Assembly (NCBI GenBank): GCA_002794785.1
Contig: NBBA01000003.1
Span: 1,178,001-1,242,000 of the forward strand
Reading direction: 5' to 3'
Length of the DNA stretch: 64,000 nt
Source of the DNA: Coniferiporia sulphurascens
Taxonomy: Eukaryota; Basidiomycota; Agaricomycetes; Hymenochaetales; Hymenochaetaceae
The position numbers were made by a program, and so were the translations under genes. Of the stretch, positions 1-13,053 are shown piece by piece (position 1 is the stretch's first letter; each line of letters starts with the position of its first letter). A model generated the notes under the pieces. The model was not told where the DNA came from and did no database searches. It saw nothing but the letters and a program-made list of their open reading frames with translations.

Positions 1-4
1 TCGG

Positions 5-3000
5 ATGAGCCACCGTGAGATGAGTCGCGAGCGACCGCGATACATGTCCGGGCGGGGCTCGGGCCTTTCAAGGCGGCGAAGTGAAGACAGCGGACTGGAG
101 CAACGCGGCTTTGGAATGGAGCAGGACAACGGGGAGGCTTCCGTGGCGGACATGACTGTCGAGATGGAAGGGGAGGACGCCGTTGATAGTGAAGACTTCA
201 GGGTAGCTCGGCGTAGACTCAAACAGCGCTCACCCTCGCCAGAAACGGCGCAACCATCGATGTTCGAAAATATAGCACATCTTTTTGGAAGGTCAAGTAC
301 TGCCCAAGAGGTCGGGACGTCCAGCCGCCGTCGTTCGCTCTCATTTTTGTCCACAGGTTCGAGCAGAAGATCCTGGGGGCATCGTTCGAACTCAAGGTCT
401 TCCGTTGCTGGTTCTGACTATGCAGTTGAGTCAGAAAATGACCATGAGCGATGGGGATACTCTTCTGGAGAGGAAGATGATAATTCCTCTACGGAAGACC
501 TTTTGAGGCGTGGATACGGCGAAGCCGATATCGAAAATCCTAGCGATATTGATTATGGGTCATTACCACCTTCACCCACCGCCTCCCTACCCAACATGGC
601 ACTGGATCCCATATTTGGGGACACCAGAACTGATGTGAACTTCTCTCCCGAACCTTTAAATCCACCTCCGCCAGGTCCACCCAACCGCCAGCAAATATTT
701 ATGGCAGATGAAGATATCACGGTTCGCTTCATTGGCTACGAGATCATCCTTTGGCGGCAGTGGATTTGGAGGCTTGGCTGCTTTGTTACACTTGGTTTGC
801 TTGGACTTCTTGGGCACTGGTTTCCCCGACTGTGGCTGCATTGGGTAGCGCAAGAAAAGGCTTTTAAAAGCAGTGAAGATGGCTTTATCGTAGTTGAGGT
901 ACACAATCTGCTTTTTGAGTTCAGTACCTTGCATTTACTTTTCGCAAGACGCCGTACAGAGATATTTCGCTGTTTCAGGTCAAGACCCTTCATTATCCGT
1001 ATGCTTTGTCGACGGTATTCCCAACAAAAAGCGGGATTGAAAATTCGTCAAATGGCAAAATGTCAGATATGTTGACCGTTCTGAAAGTGGTCGACTATCG
1101 CTGCCTAAGGTTCGCTCTCGATCCAAGAACAGGCCTTTTTAGCTCAGTTAAGTGAGTAAATCTTGCCTTAATTGGTTATTTAGCTGAAGCATGTGTCTAG
1201 TGAGTGGAGAGATATGTCATGGACGGGAATTCCGGCGGTGCAAGGAGGGCTCCAAGTTGCAGTTCGCGAGCAGCGTCAGAAACTCTTTGGTCCTAACGTT
1301 ATAGACATTGCAGGCAAATCAATAATTGCCTTGCTGGTTGATGAGGCAAGCATTGATTTAAGGGAACTTATTCGGGGGCGTTTGGCTCATGGTCTATCAG
1401 ATTATCCATCCTTTTTACGTTTTCCAGGTCGCCAGTATCATCTTGTGGTCCCTGGATGATTACTATTATTATGCTTTCTGTATAGCTCTCATCTCCGTCC
1501 TCAGTGTCACGAGCACACTGGTAGAAACGAGAAAGGTGTGTTTCTCGCTGAAGTTTTGTTAAATTCTGGGCTGAAATTCCGTTTACGAGACCATGGCTCG
1601 TATGAGGAAAATGTCGCGCTTTTCCTGCATCGTCAGCGTTTACAGTGAAGGGTCATGTGAGCTGAACAAATTTTCTTATCAGTGCCCCTGACAAAAATTA
1701 GGGCAAGAGAAGGACTCTGCGGATGTTGTTCCGGGGGATATTGTCTCACTTTCAAAGCCTGCCTTGTCTATTTTCCCCGCGGACATTTTTCTCATATCTG
1801 GTGACGCGATCGTCAATGAAAGCATGTTGACCGGGGAGAGCGTTCCCGTTAGCAAAGTTCCAATCAAAGATACTGACTTGGCAAAGTGGAAGGATAGCTC
1901 AGAAATTACCTCGGAAAATGCGAAGAGTTTTCTGTACGCTGGGACTCGTGTGGTCCGTGTAAGGGGTTCTATATCGGTTGATGGTAGCATTGGAGGGCCT
2001 GCTCTAGGACTTGTTGTTCGCACTGGTAGGTCTTATTCATTTGGCCTTTTTGCCGCAGAGTTTGAATATATCACTGGTAGGCTTTAACACAACAAAAGGG
2101 TCTTTGGTTAGATCCATGCTATTTCCTAAACCGCTCGGCTTTGCGTTTTACAGGGATTCCATGCGCTTCATTGCTGTACTAGCTGGAATAGCGGGACTTG
2201 GATTTTTGGTTTCAGCTGTGCAGTTTGTTCGTCTGGGTGTAAGTCTGTCTTTGTTTACTTTTGATTAGAGGTCCGTGCTCACTCCTCAAAGGTGAAATGG
2301 CATACAATATTGATACGGGCTTTAGATCTAATAACTGTTGTCGTCCCCCCGGCCCTTCCTGCAACACTTTCTATTGGAACCAGCTTTGCGCTTAGTCGCT
2401 TGCGCAAGTCAGGAATATTTTGCATTTCCCCTAATCGAGTCAACGTCAGTGGCAAGGTCAATGTCTGCTGTTTTGATAAGACCGGTACATTGACGGAAGA
2501 TGGCTTGGATATTCTCGGTATTCGCGGCTTGGAACGGAATGTCCACCGATTTGGCGAACTCATCGAGGAGATCCATGATTTACCATCTGATGCTGGTTCT
2601 GGAAAGGCACTTTTCTTACAGGCGCTCGCCACTTGTCATATGCTTCAGGTAGTAGATGGCGAAGTGTTAGGCGACCCACTCGATGTTAAAATGTTTAACT
2701 TCACTCAATGGACCATTGAAGAGGGCCAGGTTGCTGGAACTGGTGTAATTAAAGACAAAGTAAGCGGTGCCCGATCATCAGCCGCTCTGGTGCAGACGAT
2801 CGTTCGGCCACCAGGAAGCGGTTCGTTTCGCTTAGAGGATGCTCTCAAGGGAAACGCGAAGGTGTGTCCAAAGGTTTCAATGCAGTGACTTCACGCTTAA
2901 ACGATTTTTTTAAACACTCAGCGCGCTCATTTTCTAGAGTTAGGCGTAATTCGAACCTTTGAGTTTGTTTCGGCCTTGCGCCGAATGAGCGTCGTGGTTA

Positions 3001-5027
3001 AACGGCTTAAAAGTTCTAGTATGGAAATTTATGTTAAAGGAGCGCCCGAAGTTATGGCGGATATCTGCGAGAAGGATTCATGTAAGCTTTCTACAATCAT
3101 TTCCCAAGGACCCCCTCTACAATTTAACGTGTCGTGCAGTCCCCAACGACTATGACGACTTGCTGTCTTATTATACGAGGCGTGGATATCGCGTCATAGC
3201 CATGGCCGGGAAAAGCATTGAAGGCTTGTCTTGGCTGAAGGCACAGCGGCTCAAGCGCGAGCAGGCCGAATCGGGACTTCGCTTTCTTGGACTTGTTATC
3301 TTTGAGAACAAAGTAAAGCCGGGAACGACGCCGGCTATCCAGGCACTGCGAGCGGCACACATGGCTTGCCGGATGATCACTGGTGACAATCCATTGACTG
3401 CTGTTAGTGTCGCTCGGGAGTGTGGGCTTATAAACCCGGCTGCACATGTTTTCAGCCCGTCCTTCGTACAGGGAAACTCATTAACACCTTTGTCGAGGCT
3501 CTCGTGGACATGCATGGATGACCCATTATGGACTCTGGATGGTTACAGTCTGAAACCACTCGAGCCTCCGCCGCATCATACTATAGAATCTGCGGATGAG
3601 ATCTCCTACCAGGATTATACGGTCGTTATTACTGGCGATATATTCCGATGGATGATAAACTACGCTCCTCTAGAAACCTTACAGCGGGTAAGTCTCGGAG
3701 CTCGCCGAGGCATCCCTTGACTAAAGTCGATCCGTCACTAGATGCTCGTTAAAACTCAAGTCTTTGCCCGGATGTCCCCAGACGAGAAGAACGAGGTGGT
3801 TGAGCGTCTCCAGGCTCTCGGATACACAGTACTCATGTGCGGGGATGGAGCAAATGACTGCGCTGCGTTAAAGGCTGCCGATGTTGGACTATCGTTATCC
3901 GAGGCAGAGGCTTCAGTCGCCGCCCCTTTTACAAGCCGTACGCCGGACATAGGCTGCGTGATTGAGGTCATAAAGGAAGGTCGCGCGGCTCTAGTAACGA
4001 GCTTCAGCTGCTTCAAATATATGTGAGTTTTTCATCACACAATATAACTATCCTGCCTTTTAAGCGAATGCCTGCTTTATAACAGGGCTCTATATTCGCT
4101 AATTCAGTTCACGACAATCACCTTGTTATACTCGTTCGCATCATCTTTAGGAGATTTCCAAGTGAGACCTTAACGGTTCACGATAACTTGTCAGTGCTGA
4201 CGAACTCTTTCCTACAGTTTCTATACATCGATCTATTCATCATCATCCCGATCGCTGTGACAAGTGGGTTAAATAGAACCCTCGTCTATCCTGAAGATTA
4301 TTGAGTTATAACAATTACTTTGTAGTGGGTCGGTCTTTGCCATATCCTCGCATCCATCCAAAGAGGCCAACAGCGAGTCTCGTCTCCAAGAAAGTCTTGG
4401 CGAGCATAATCGGACAGATATTAATTACCAGCATTATACAGTTTTGGACCTTCTTCTGGGTGAGGTCACAGAGCTGGTGAGTTATTTACGACAACCCAAA
4501 AGGCAACTAATGGCGTAAATAAAAATAGGTATACACCGCCGGGTAACAATATACCAAGCGAAGACGGGGACAAGCTCCAATCGACAAACTATGAAAACAC
4601 TGTTCTGTTTCTCGTGTCATGCTTCCAATATATCCTCGTTGCAGCGGTATTCAGTATTGGGCCACCTTATCGGAAACCTATGTGGACAAACGGTGAGCCG
4701 GCAGTTACCATCACACCCTTCGAAGCTCACAAGTTTTCAGGCGCTTTCATGCTGACTATCATTTTGATCGCGCTGATCAACGCCTGGCTCATCCTCCTTC
4801 CGGCACAACCTCTTGTTGTCCTTTTGGAGCTCATGAGACTACCGTTCACCGCAAGGCTCGTACTTCTTGCAGGGGTCATTGTCAATATTGCCTTTTCAAC
4901 GGTATTCGAACGCTGGGGGATCGCTTCCATAGCAGGAGTGATTGGATACGTGATCGACTACTTCCATGGCAAGAAACGTGTTCGGGATGGTAAGACGTAT
5001 AAGATTGTCGAAAGTGGGATGCGATGA
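5..5027 (+). CDS. YPK9: P5B-type cation/polyamine-transporting ATPase (Ypk9/ATP13A2-like)
   Basis: Membrane pump of the P5B family, expected in the vacuolar/lysosomal membrane, where relatives export polyamines or handle heavy metals. Fifteen exons join in frame: 5-898, 979-1151, 1201-1345, 1401-1535, 1590-1656, 1702-2025, 2081-2236, 2269-2861, 2922-3081, 3140-3687, 3742-4022, 4086-4161, 4218-4263, 4326-4476, 4529-5027, giving 1415 aa. Visible motifs in order are a long disordered acidic/serine-rich N-terminus, TGES of the actuator domain, the P5 signature PPALP in helix M4, the phosphorylation loop DKTGTLT, KGAPE of the nucleotide-binding domain, TGDN, and the hinge GDGANDC. Several C-terminal helices follow. 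The third intron (1346-1400) begins with GC. The ATG at position 5 is so close to the window edge that the true start could lie upstream. Family assignment is firm; substrate is inferred. Confidence 0.93.
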
Positions 5028-5769
5028 CAATCGGCGTTTGGCGCTGTGGGTGTTCTTAGACAGGGGTGGTGTGCACTGCGTTCTATATAGACAGATTGCC
5101 GAAACCATTTAAATTGATCTAGGACCTCCAATTTAAGCGGGCATCATATAAGTTGATGGTGCGATCGAACGGGTCCGCCTGGAGGCAACATCGTAGACGT
5201 GAGTGCGTCAGTCTGCGCAGCCTCATTCCGACGGCCCGGGGGTTGTCGGTTGAAATTGACGGCACCCGTATGGGCATACCACTACATAGTAACTGTCTAA
5301 CATTATGGCCAGTCCATACAGCACTCTTTGCATAGCTTGTACGGCAAGAGATGCAGTATAGGAAGTGGCCAAGTAAATCTAGTGAAGTAAGTTGGTGCTC
5401 TCACGGAGTCGAACGACCGCTTAATTAGCCACGGCGCGTCGCCATCGACAATTGATTGCGGTTGCCTTGCTGCCAAGCTCAGGCCGCCTTTACATTTTTT
5501 GTACACTCCGGGTTCCCACGATTACAAGCCGAGCCCAAAGACATTCCGGCCGCCCGTGAGCTACGCCCGTGCTGCTGCCCTCCCACCACCCCGTTGTCTT
5601 TCGCCCAGGTGGCTCTTTCTCATCTTCTCTTCTCCTTCAAAATCTCCCAGCTTTCGTTGCACTCGACGTGTTCACCGGGGGCAGGCCTCCACTCCCTTTC
5701 CTCTCCTTTAACTTTCTTTCTGGCTGTTTGTCAACTTGCTCTTATTCGATCACTGCCTGACTTTGATAA
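5028..5769. other. Intergenic, no gene seen
   Basis: No reading frame with coding character. The last 200 bases before 5770 are rich in pyrimidine runs on the plus strand, as is common upstream of fungal genes, and probably hold the promoter and leader of the mucin-like gene. Confidence 0.5.
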
Positions 5770-7037
5770 ATGTTGTGCCGCTCGCTCTCCTTCTTCCTGG
5801 TCTCCTTTCTGCTCTGTGGATCGCCGGTTCTGTCTTTGCCTCATGGCTTGAACGCTGCCAAACGCGCTACAACGCGTGTAATACGGAGGGGTGAACTTGA
5901 TGGACCACAGACTGTGACAACGACAAATACGTGCGTCTTGACATTTTTGCTCTTGTCTTCATCGTAACTTAATTGTATGCATTCTCCTCCTCCTTTCTTA
6001 GGGTGAACGGTGGTGAGGTGGAAACATGCATAATTACCCTTACGCCGACTGTCGACTCGAGCGGCAATGAGCAAGTGATCGAAGTGCAGCAATGTACGAT
6101 CACTACGCAGGGCGGCAGTCCTTCGACTTCCCTCGCCAGTCCCGCATCCACGGCGGGTGTGACCACGTCGTCTTCGTTGGCCGTATCGTCATCATCACTT
6201 TCTTCAACCGCTTCGTCAGCTAGTGTAACCGTAGCCTCTCCGAGCGGCACGGCGACTGCGACCGATTCAATCAGCCCGTCCTCGTCTGGCACCGCTTCAG
6301 CACCTTCGTCTAGTGTTACTGCAGGCTCGCAAGTCTCTTCAGCTGCTTCGTCATCTAGCGTAACCGTGACCTTCCCGAGCGGCACGTTCAGCGCGACCGA
6401 CTCAAGCAACCCGTCCTCGTCTGCCACCGCTTCAGCGCCTTCTTCCAGTGCTACTGCGAGTTCACCAATCTCCGTTGACGTGAGCTTTGAAATGTCTAAA
6501 ATAAGGAACGGTGATGCTAATTCTTCTATCAGCCAATCTCCTCCGTGCTAGCGCCCTCGTCTGCGAGCGCGGTATCCGCTAGCTCTGGCACATCATCTTC
6601 AAGCAGTACTGCTAGCGTTAGCTCCGCCTCCGCAACCACATCGCCGGATGCGGCATCGTCTCCCCTGCCATCAGCGACTGTGACCACCGGTGCCGATGCG
6701 GCTTCCGGAAGCACTGGGACTAGCAATTCGTCGAGCCAGACAGGCACCGCCGCCGCCGAAGATACTTCTCAATCTGCTAGCGCTTCTGCAGCGCCTTTCG
6801 CTATCCCCGGGAAGTCGCTTCAGGTGCTTCCCATTGGATTAGGTGTTTTTGGGGGTATCTCAGTAATAGCGCTCATTGTTGTGGCTCTTGTTACATATGA
6901 GCGTACGAAATACCGAAGGGTGAGCCAAGCACGTCTTGATGCAAACTAAAAGTGCTGACGAAGGTTGTTCTCAGGCGTTCAGACAAAGAAAGCTTGCCGA
7001 AACGGGGGCGTCCATGGGATACGGTGGCATGGCGTAA
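5770..7037 (+). CDS. Mucin-like Ser/Thr-rich single-pass membrane protein
   Basis: Four exons (5770-5930, 6002-6479, 6533-6919, 6975-7037) give 362 aa. The N-terminus is a signal peptide (hydrophobic run, then VLSLPHG). A short region with two cysteines (ETC, QQC) follows, then about 200 residues made almost entirely of Ser, Thr and Ala, likely densely O-glycosylated. Next comes one strong transmembrane helix (about 6825-6895), a basic stop-transfer KYRR, and a short tail ending GYGGMA. The design resembles fungal wall-stress sensors or other surface mucins, but no WSC or other named domain is visible, so the role is inferred only. The Ser/Thr part contains a 45-residue direct repeat. Splice signals are canonical and the total length is divisible by three. 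Confidence 0.75.
6210..6479 (+). repeat. Two tandem 135-bp (45-aa) coding repeats
   Basis: Units 6210-6344 and 6345-6479 align without gaps: both start gcttcgtca, share TVxxPSGTxxATDS and the later TASAPSSS. The second unit ends exactly at the exon boundary at 6479. The next exon restarts with the same ccaatctcc that lies just before that boundary. Confidence 0.75.
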
Positions 7038-7455
7038 GCATGATGTTATTTCAGGTACTATTTTATCTGATGTGCACCTTTCCGTAGCCAACGCGGTGTA
7101 TGATCGTTCGAATAGTTGACGTCCTTTTTCGTCTTTGCCGTTGCGTCGTTATCTTCTCTTTAATCTTGCGGGGTAGGGTTCTAGCAACAGGTTGCTGTGA
7201 AGATTTATATGGACGCACGCAAACTTAGTGCAATTAGCTTATGTACCTGTGTAAGGTATGCTTGGCACTGTCTTTTGATTTATTTTTTTGAGGCCCGGTC
7301 TGTACACCTAAGTCCCAGAGGAAGATACTTCGACGGAATAATAGTAAATTATTTCCGATGTTTGTGCGTGATGTGGTCAAGTTTGTTTTATTCTTAATTT
7401 GTGACTAAATTTGGGGCCTGACAAGTTGAGGCAGTTCTACACTTGTTGACCTCGC

Positions 7456-8955
7456 ATGGCTCACACCATTGAGCCTCTCAATCGAGTTGATAATTTGAAG
7501 ATAACAATCTTAGTTGATAACTCAATAGAATGGTAGGTCCTCGTTCGCAAATCAGCGGCAAACACGAATGTCCGAGCAAATGCTATGAAACTACATGATA
7601 GGTTCCAGAAACTACCTCCAGGATTCTCGTCGGAGCTCTCTCAGCATCTATCAAAACACTCTCCCCCAATTAACGAGCTTACGGGCGCCCCATTCATTAA
7701 CCTTGAGAATTACTGTTGCGGTGTGTACCATGTTATGTTTAGTATGTCGCCATCGCGACACCCAGACTGAACGATTGAATCCTAGGTGCACATGGGTTCT
7801 CTGCTCTGATCGTGGGTACTTAATCTGCATGTCCACCTCGTTCGCAAAGAGCGCATCTAACGTAGAACTCCCAGGAAACTCATGTAGAAGGCTCACAGTC
7901 GCATAAAGTGCTCTTTGATTCGGGCCCAGATTCCAAGTCCCTCATCAGAAACATAAAGTCGATGCAGGTTATTCCTCAAGCGATCGAACGGGTGATTTTA
8001 TCACATTGGCACAGCGACCACAGCGGCGGCCTTCTCTCGTTTCTGTCGTTCCGTAACGAGGATGCGAACAAACCTTCCGACGTCCGTCCGATCGTGGTAG
8101 ACTTACATCCTGACCGACCGATCGCTCGGGGAATTGCGCCTCCACCGGGAAACAGAGTAATCGGGAGGCTTCCTGAGGACCCGACCTTTGACGCTATCAC
8201 GGCTTCAGGCGCAGAAGTTGAGCTTCACGACGAGCCCCATGTCGTGGCGGGAAATACCGTATATGTCAGCGGAGAGATCCCGCGGGTATCCGACTTTGAA
8301 CAGGGCCTGCTCGGAGGCATGCGTTGGGTCCAAGAGAACTCGGAACCAGCCAAATGGATCGCCGAACCGGCATGTGACTTCCTTGGACTGACTCCAAATG
8401 CTTCAAGGAGCAGCTAATTATTATTTTATTTGCTCGATCATTCTGCAGCATATAATGGACGAGCGATACGCTGCCATTGATGTACTTGGGAAAGGCCTGG
8501 TGATTTTCAGCGCGTGAGCGTTCCCGGAGAAAATAACACGTCCGCTGGACTGATTCGCTCACGGTTTACAATACAGGTGCTCGCACGCAGGCATAGTGAA
8601 CGTAGTAAACGACGCCGTGAAATCCCTGCGCAGGCCTATTTACATGGTACGTATATTCCCACTCGCATTAACCGCTGTGCGTCAATACATCCCGCGCTCT
8701 TAGATTGTCGGTGGACTGCATCTTGGCGGACCCGAACTCGCAGGGCGTATCGCCCCTACGATCGAGTTTCTCTCGAGTAAACTCCGACCGTCGCCGACCT
8801 ATGTGCTCCCTATGCATTGTTCAGGGTTTACCGCAAAGGTCGCACTCGAGGCCGCTTTCGGCGAAGGATGCGTACCGGGTGGGGCGGGTATCACTATTAA
8901 CCTTCAGGGTGATGCCGAGGCGGACAAGCTATTGTTTCCCCCTGTTATAGCCTAA
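7456..8955 (+). CDS. Metallo-beta-lactamase-fold hydrolase
   Basis: Seven exons (7456-7532, 7602-7720, 7786-7811, 7899-8369, 8449-8513, 8577-8646, 8704-8955) give 359 aa. The metal-binding motif is HWHSDH, preceded by the usual strand VLFDSGP. Later come ACSHAGI and VGGLHLGG and, near the end, LPMHCSG, all ligands or landmarks of the branch often annotated as 7,8-dihydropterin-6-methyl-4-(ribofuranosyl)aminobenzene-phosphate synthase-like. In fungi the substrate is not established, so only a soluble, probably cytosolic, metal-dependent hydrolase can be claimed. The start is the ATG at 7456 because it restores the conserved first strand (ILVDNSIEW) before intron 1. The fourth intron as modelled has a GC donor at 8370. 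A GT alternative further upstream would drop about 20 residues. Confidence 0.85.
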
Positions 8956-9227
8956 TGAACACCATTAGTCTAAAGGCTTTCTCGGGTTTCGAGAGATATT
9001 GTATTAGTAACACACATGAAACACGGGACGAGTCTCGCAGATGGACTTAGGCATTTAATACAAGACGGTGTAGACTTACTCTCAACTACCCAAAAAATAG
9101 ATAAGGACGCGACTCAAGCCAACCACTAGAATAAAGCACGGAGCATCAAGACGAAAAGACAATTTCTATCAACTATCAACGAACGTGTTGGTGTTACAAC
9201 GTAATATGCGAATATGCGAATATCTAT

Positions 9228-11895
9228 TCAAGAGTAACTCGATAGACGTGAACCTTGAACATGATTAGAGTCTTCTTTCCTTCTTTTATTGGACGCCCCA
9301 GCTGTTGGATTAAATCCTGAGGCCGTCGGACCTCGATGCGACGGTAGTTGATCGTGATTTCGCTTGAGTGAAGGAGGTACATGAAGGGCAGGACTAACTG
9401 GTAAAGAAGTGTGATGGTGCTCAGACGACCCCGACGGAGCAGGGGAGAGAAGCTGTTCTGAGCCACCAGAGGACTGCGGGAACACTGTCCGAGTGGAGGA
9501 CATTACGGAAGTCGCAGGACGTGATACCAAAGGAACGGTCTAACTCTAATGGTCAGATCCGCATGATCTCCGGGGTTGAAACACAAATATGTTCACTGAC
9601 CGGTTCGACGAACACGCGGAGGAAGCGGTCAGATGCAACAGAAAGATTTGCAGGGACATAGTTGTCCGCATTCTCCGCCGATACACGGAGAAAATACTGT
9701 CTGTAGCGGCCCCGGAAGGTGTACACCTTTGCAGGACCTTCATGTAAAACAGAATTCATCAGCCCTAGTATTTAGAAACATGACAGACCCTCACCATCTA
9801 TCCTCGACGGCCCATTTTGTAGTATGTTACAGACATCGACAGCATCAGCCCAGAAGGAGTTGTCTTCAGCTGTTCGCAGGGGTACGCTAATCTCTACAAG
9901 GAATGGCTCGTCCTCCTCTACCCTGAAATCCTCGATGATGACAGTTACGAGGCGAGATGCAGGCACTTTTCCAGACGACTTGGTCGTAGAGCACATTTGT
10001 CCTGAGCCAGTAGTAGTCGTAGACTGCCGATCTACAGATTCCATTGGGTCCATCGGTGCCGAGTGGTAGTGGTCATCACCCGTTGGCGTAAGCTGGGGTG
10101 GTAGCGATTGTTCCGTGGAGCGCGGCTCGCTGCTAGCTGAACTACGTGACGGAAGTTGTGAGTTATGAGTGGACTCGTGCGAAGGAGACCGATGATCGTG
10201 GTAAGGGACCGGTATGGGCATATCTACGTCTACCGGACAAGAGGTGTCCAAACTATCATCCGGTGGGCCTGCATTGGGAGAATGCGAAAACTGCGGGGCG
10301 GGAGCTCTGTCCGGTGCATTCCGAGAAGAATTGAGGTGACCGGGCTCGTCTAATGCGTGAGTCCAAGGAAGTGTCTTCGGACGGGTAGATGTCTTAGTAA
10401 AGTGTGGTCGCGCATCTGGACCCGACAATACTGTGGTAGTCGTAATAGGGTCTGATGCTTTGAACGCTGGTTGATGAGGGCCTGAGCAATAGAACTGAGG
10501 CTGGGATGGATTAGAGGGCGCGGCAGTGGCGGATGAGTTTACATAGTTCTCTACTCGCCAGTCCGCCCGCTTTTTGCGGGCCTGACTACCTGGTACTTTG
10601 TCTCTCTTCTTGTTGCTCTGCACACTATTCCGTGGGTCTTCGTTCCGCTCAAACCCAGTACTTTTCGCGGCATCCGGATGCTTCGCTTCAGCAACTGGAA
10701 CACTAGTCTTTCTTTGGTACGCAGACGGTAATACTGATTTATCCGTCCTGGCTACTTGGGTGACATTAGCTGGAGTCGAAGATCGAGAGTTTGTACTGGA
10801 AGGGTATCCAATCGAGGGCAGTGTAAGAAAATTGTGGATCGAGACGGGCATGTTCCGCACTGAGCCACCTTGAGCTGCATTCGGATTAGGATTGGGCGCA
10901 GATTGTTCACTTGGTAGTAGGTCAGTTTCGGTTACAGTAGCATCATCCGGAGGTAAAGTATTTGTTGAAGGCTGCGAAGGTTGTACAGGAGCAGTAGTCA
11001 ATGGGGCTTGACGATATACATCTTTTACGGCGATATTCTTAGCATGACGCGGCGAAGTTAGCTCTGCGTCAGAAGTAATGGTATTCATCGATCGAAACGA
11101 TGTCGCCTTTTGAACTCCGAGACCGGTCTCACTGTTGTCAATAAGTGGACTTGCATGCCCGGAAGGACTGTTGGCAGTGCGTCGCTTCGAAGGCAAAATT
11201 CCAGACTGGACATGAGGAATAGATGGACCCTGAGGTGATGGATGACTACTTGATGTCTCTGTATGGTAACCGTCGCCTCTAGAAATGCGAATTTTAGTCG
11301 GAAGGATTGTGCTTGTACTAGACTGTGTATGTGCGGTAGGAGACACCGGGTGCGATAAACGTCTAACCGCAGGGCGCCTTTTAGAACTGGGCGGTCGCAC
11401 TTTCGTCGGCAATGCCGTGGACACGGTTTGCTGAATAGGTATGACCGATGGCACACTTGATGATACATCCTTTGACGATCCGTCTAGATTGTTCGATGTA
11501 ACAGGCTGGTCTTGAGTGTGTTGCGAGCTGAAGCTAGAGCTAGACCCAAATGACCCGGCCGCCGAGCCCGTCTGCCTGAAGCGCCCGAATCCCAATGCCG
11601 GACGCACAACAGACACATCGCTCTCTCTCTCATGTCGTGTGTTTGTGGTAGAGTCATCCAGTTCATCGCTAGAGCCTGGATGCGGCGAACGTTGGGCGGT
11701 CCTCTAGAAGGGGATCAAAACGTGTATGCTGGCTTCAACATGGTGTTTCTTACCCGTGACACGGATGAACTGCAGCTGCTTGACCGTCTATAGGGCGATT
11801 AAGAATGATTATGTGTGACTCAACGTTGGCACTCACGAGCTAGATCTTCTGCCCTCCCCTATGTTGTTTGTTCTGCCCCTCTCAAAACTAGGCAT
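9228..11895 (-). CDS. Large low-complexity orphan protein, probably nuclear
   Basis: Not recognised. Five exons on the minus strand (11895-11837, 11787-11754, 11703-9795, 9737-9601, 9539-9228) join in phase to 816 aa. The first 500 or so residues are Ser/Pro/Thr-rich and disordered with scattered basic clusters. A compact segment then begins near TVIIEDFRVEEDEPFLVEI and runs across the next intron into VYTFRGRYRQYFLRV and FLRVFVEP. It alternates polar and hydrophobic residues like a beta-rich fold. The last exon is again disordered and holds NKRRKED, a plausible nuclear localisation signal. The short first two exons are the least certain part. They supply the only in-frame ATG, since the long exon has none upstream. 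Confidence 0.6.
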
Positions 11896-13053
11896 GGGCC
11901 GTGTGATTGGGTCTCGCACAGCAGATGGAAGCATCTGATGAAGTACGCGAGAAAACGGACTCGTTCACGGATCGGTAGCAGACGTCAGCATGGACAGATG
12001 GAATTCGCAAAGAGCGAAAAGACGAAGGTGGTTGGGAGAACATTATCACCATCCTGGGCCTCACTCGTACTGCAGCCTGAATCAGTGTGGGAGCAGAGCC
12101 GCCCTTGCGACTAAAGCGGCATGTTGATCAACAATCAACAATCCATTGTCCGAACACCTACTTACTTCACACACGCTTTACTCTCGAGCGACTTCCTCGT
12201 CATTTACCATCCGTTGCTGCAGGATAGAGGGTGACCCTAGTTTTCTACAGAATATCGCCGGCCAAACAACTATGTAGTTGGGTGTAACTTTTTGCCATGC
12301 ATGCCAGTCGCTGCCACTTGGTGCCAATTTTCGACGATGCGGTCCTTCATACCGACATGGTCGCAAATTTGATTGTTACGGACGAGAATCCCAATTCTCA
12401 GGAAATCTATAGGAAAACGTTGAAAAAGTGCGTCAAGCCCCAGGACTATGTATTTCCCTATATAACACGTCGGGTCCGGATTCTACTAAAGGCCAGAATT
12501 ACCACAATACTAAAGGTTCAAGCCACCTTGCACTTGTACGTTCGGAAATCAGCCATGTTTACAATGCGGCCTATCTCAGAGCCTAATGGCTAATATCTCC
12601 CAGTGTCGCATTCGATAACGTGCGCTGTTTGCTGACAAAGTGATAAGTGCCCCCAACTCATGAACCGTCATGTTCCAATAACCCGCTCTTCCGATGCCTG
12701 CACTGTTTCAAGCTAGGACTGTGACCATTCAACCTGGTACTTTCAGCTCTCAGCTCGTGTAACACCGAGTCCCATTCACGCATTCTACCAGTCAGTCCGA
12801 TGATTGTGGGCTGATTCATGGGCAACCACTGCACTCTCTGGACCGGTCAAACACACCTTCTTCAAATTGATCCTCTCAACTGCAATGGGCTATAATGCCT
12901 AAAGATTTGTTCAAGTCTCATTACAACTTAGACGTCCGTGCGTAAAGTTGGTCTGGCTGATGGTCTGACACGAAGAATAACGCATTAATATTGTGCCTTA
13001 TTTCTCGTTTAATTGCCACCCTGCTTGAATCGGCGGACTCCGGGTCTTTTGCC
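11896..13053. other. Gene-poor stretch
   Basis: Only short frames without recognisable protein character or consistent splice sites. It lies between the orphan gene and the oldest copy of the secreted-protein cluster, and is likely decayed or non-coding sequence. Confidence 0.45.

Noticed and set aside
6002..6747. Long antisense Asp/Glu/Val-rich frames
   Set aside because: These are the reverse complement of Ser/Thr/Ala codons in the mucin-like exons.
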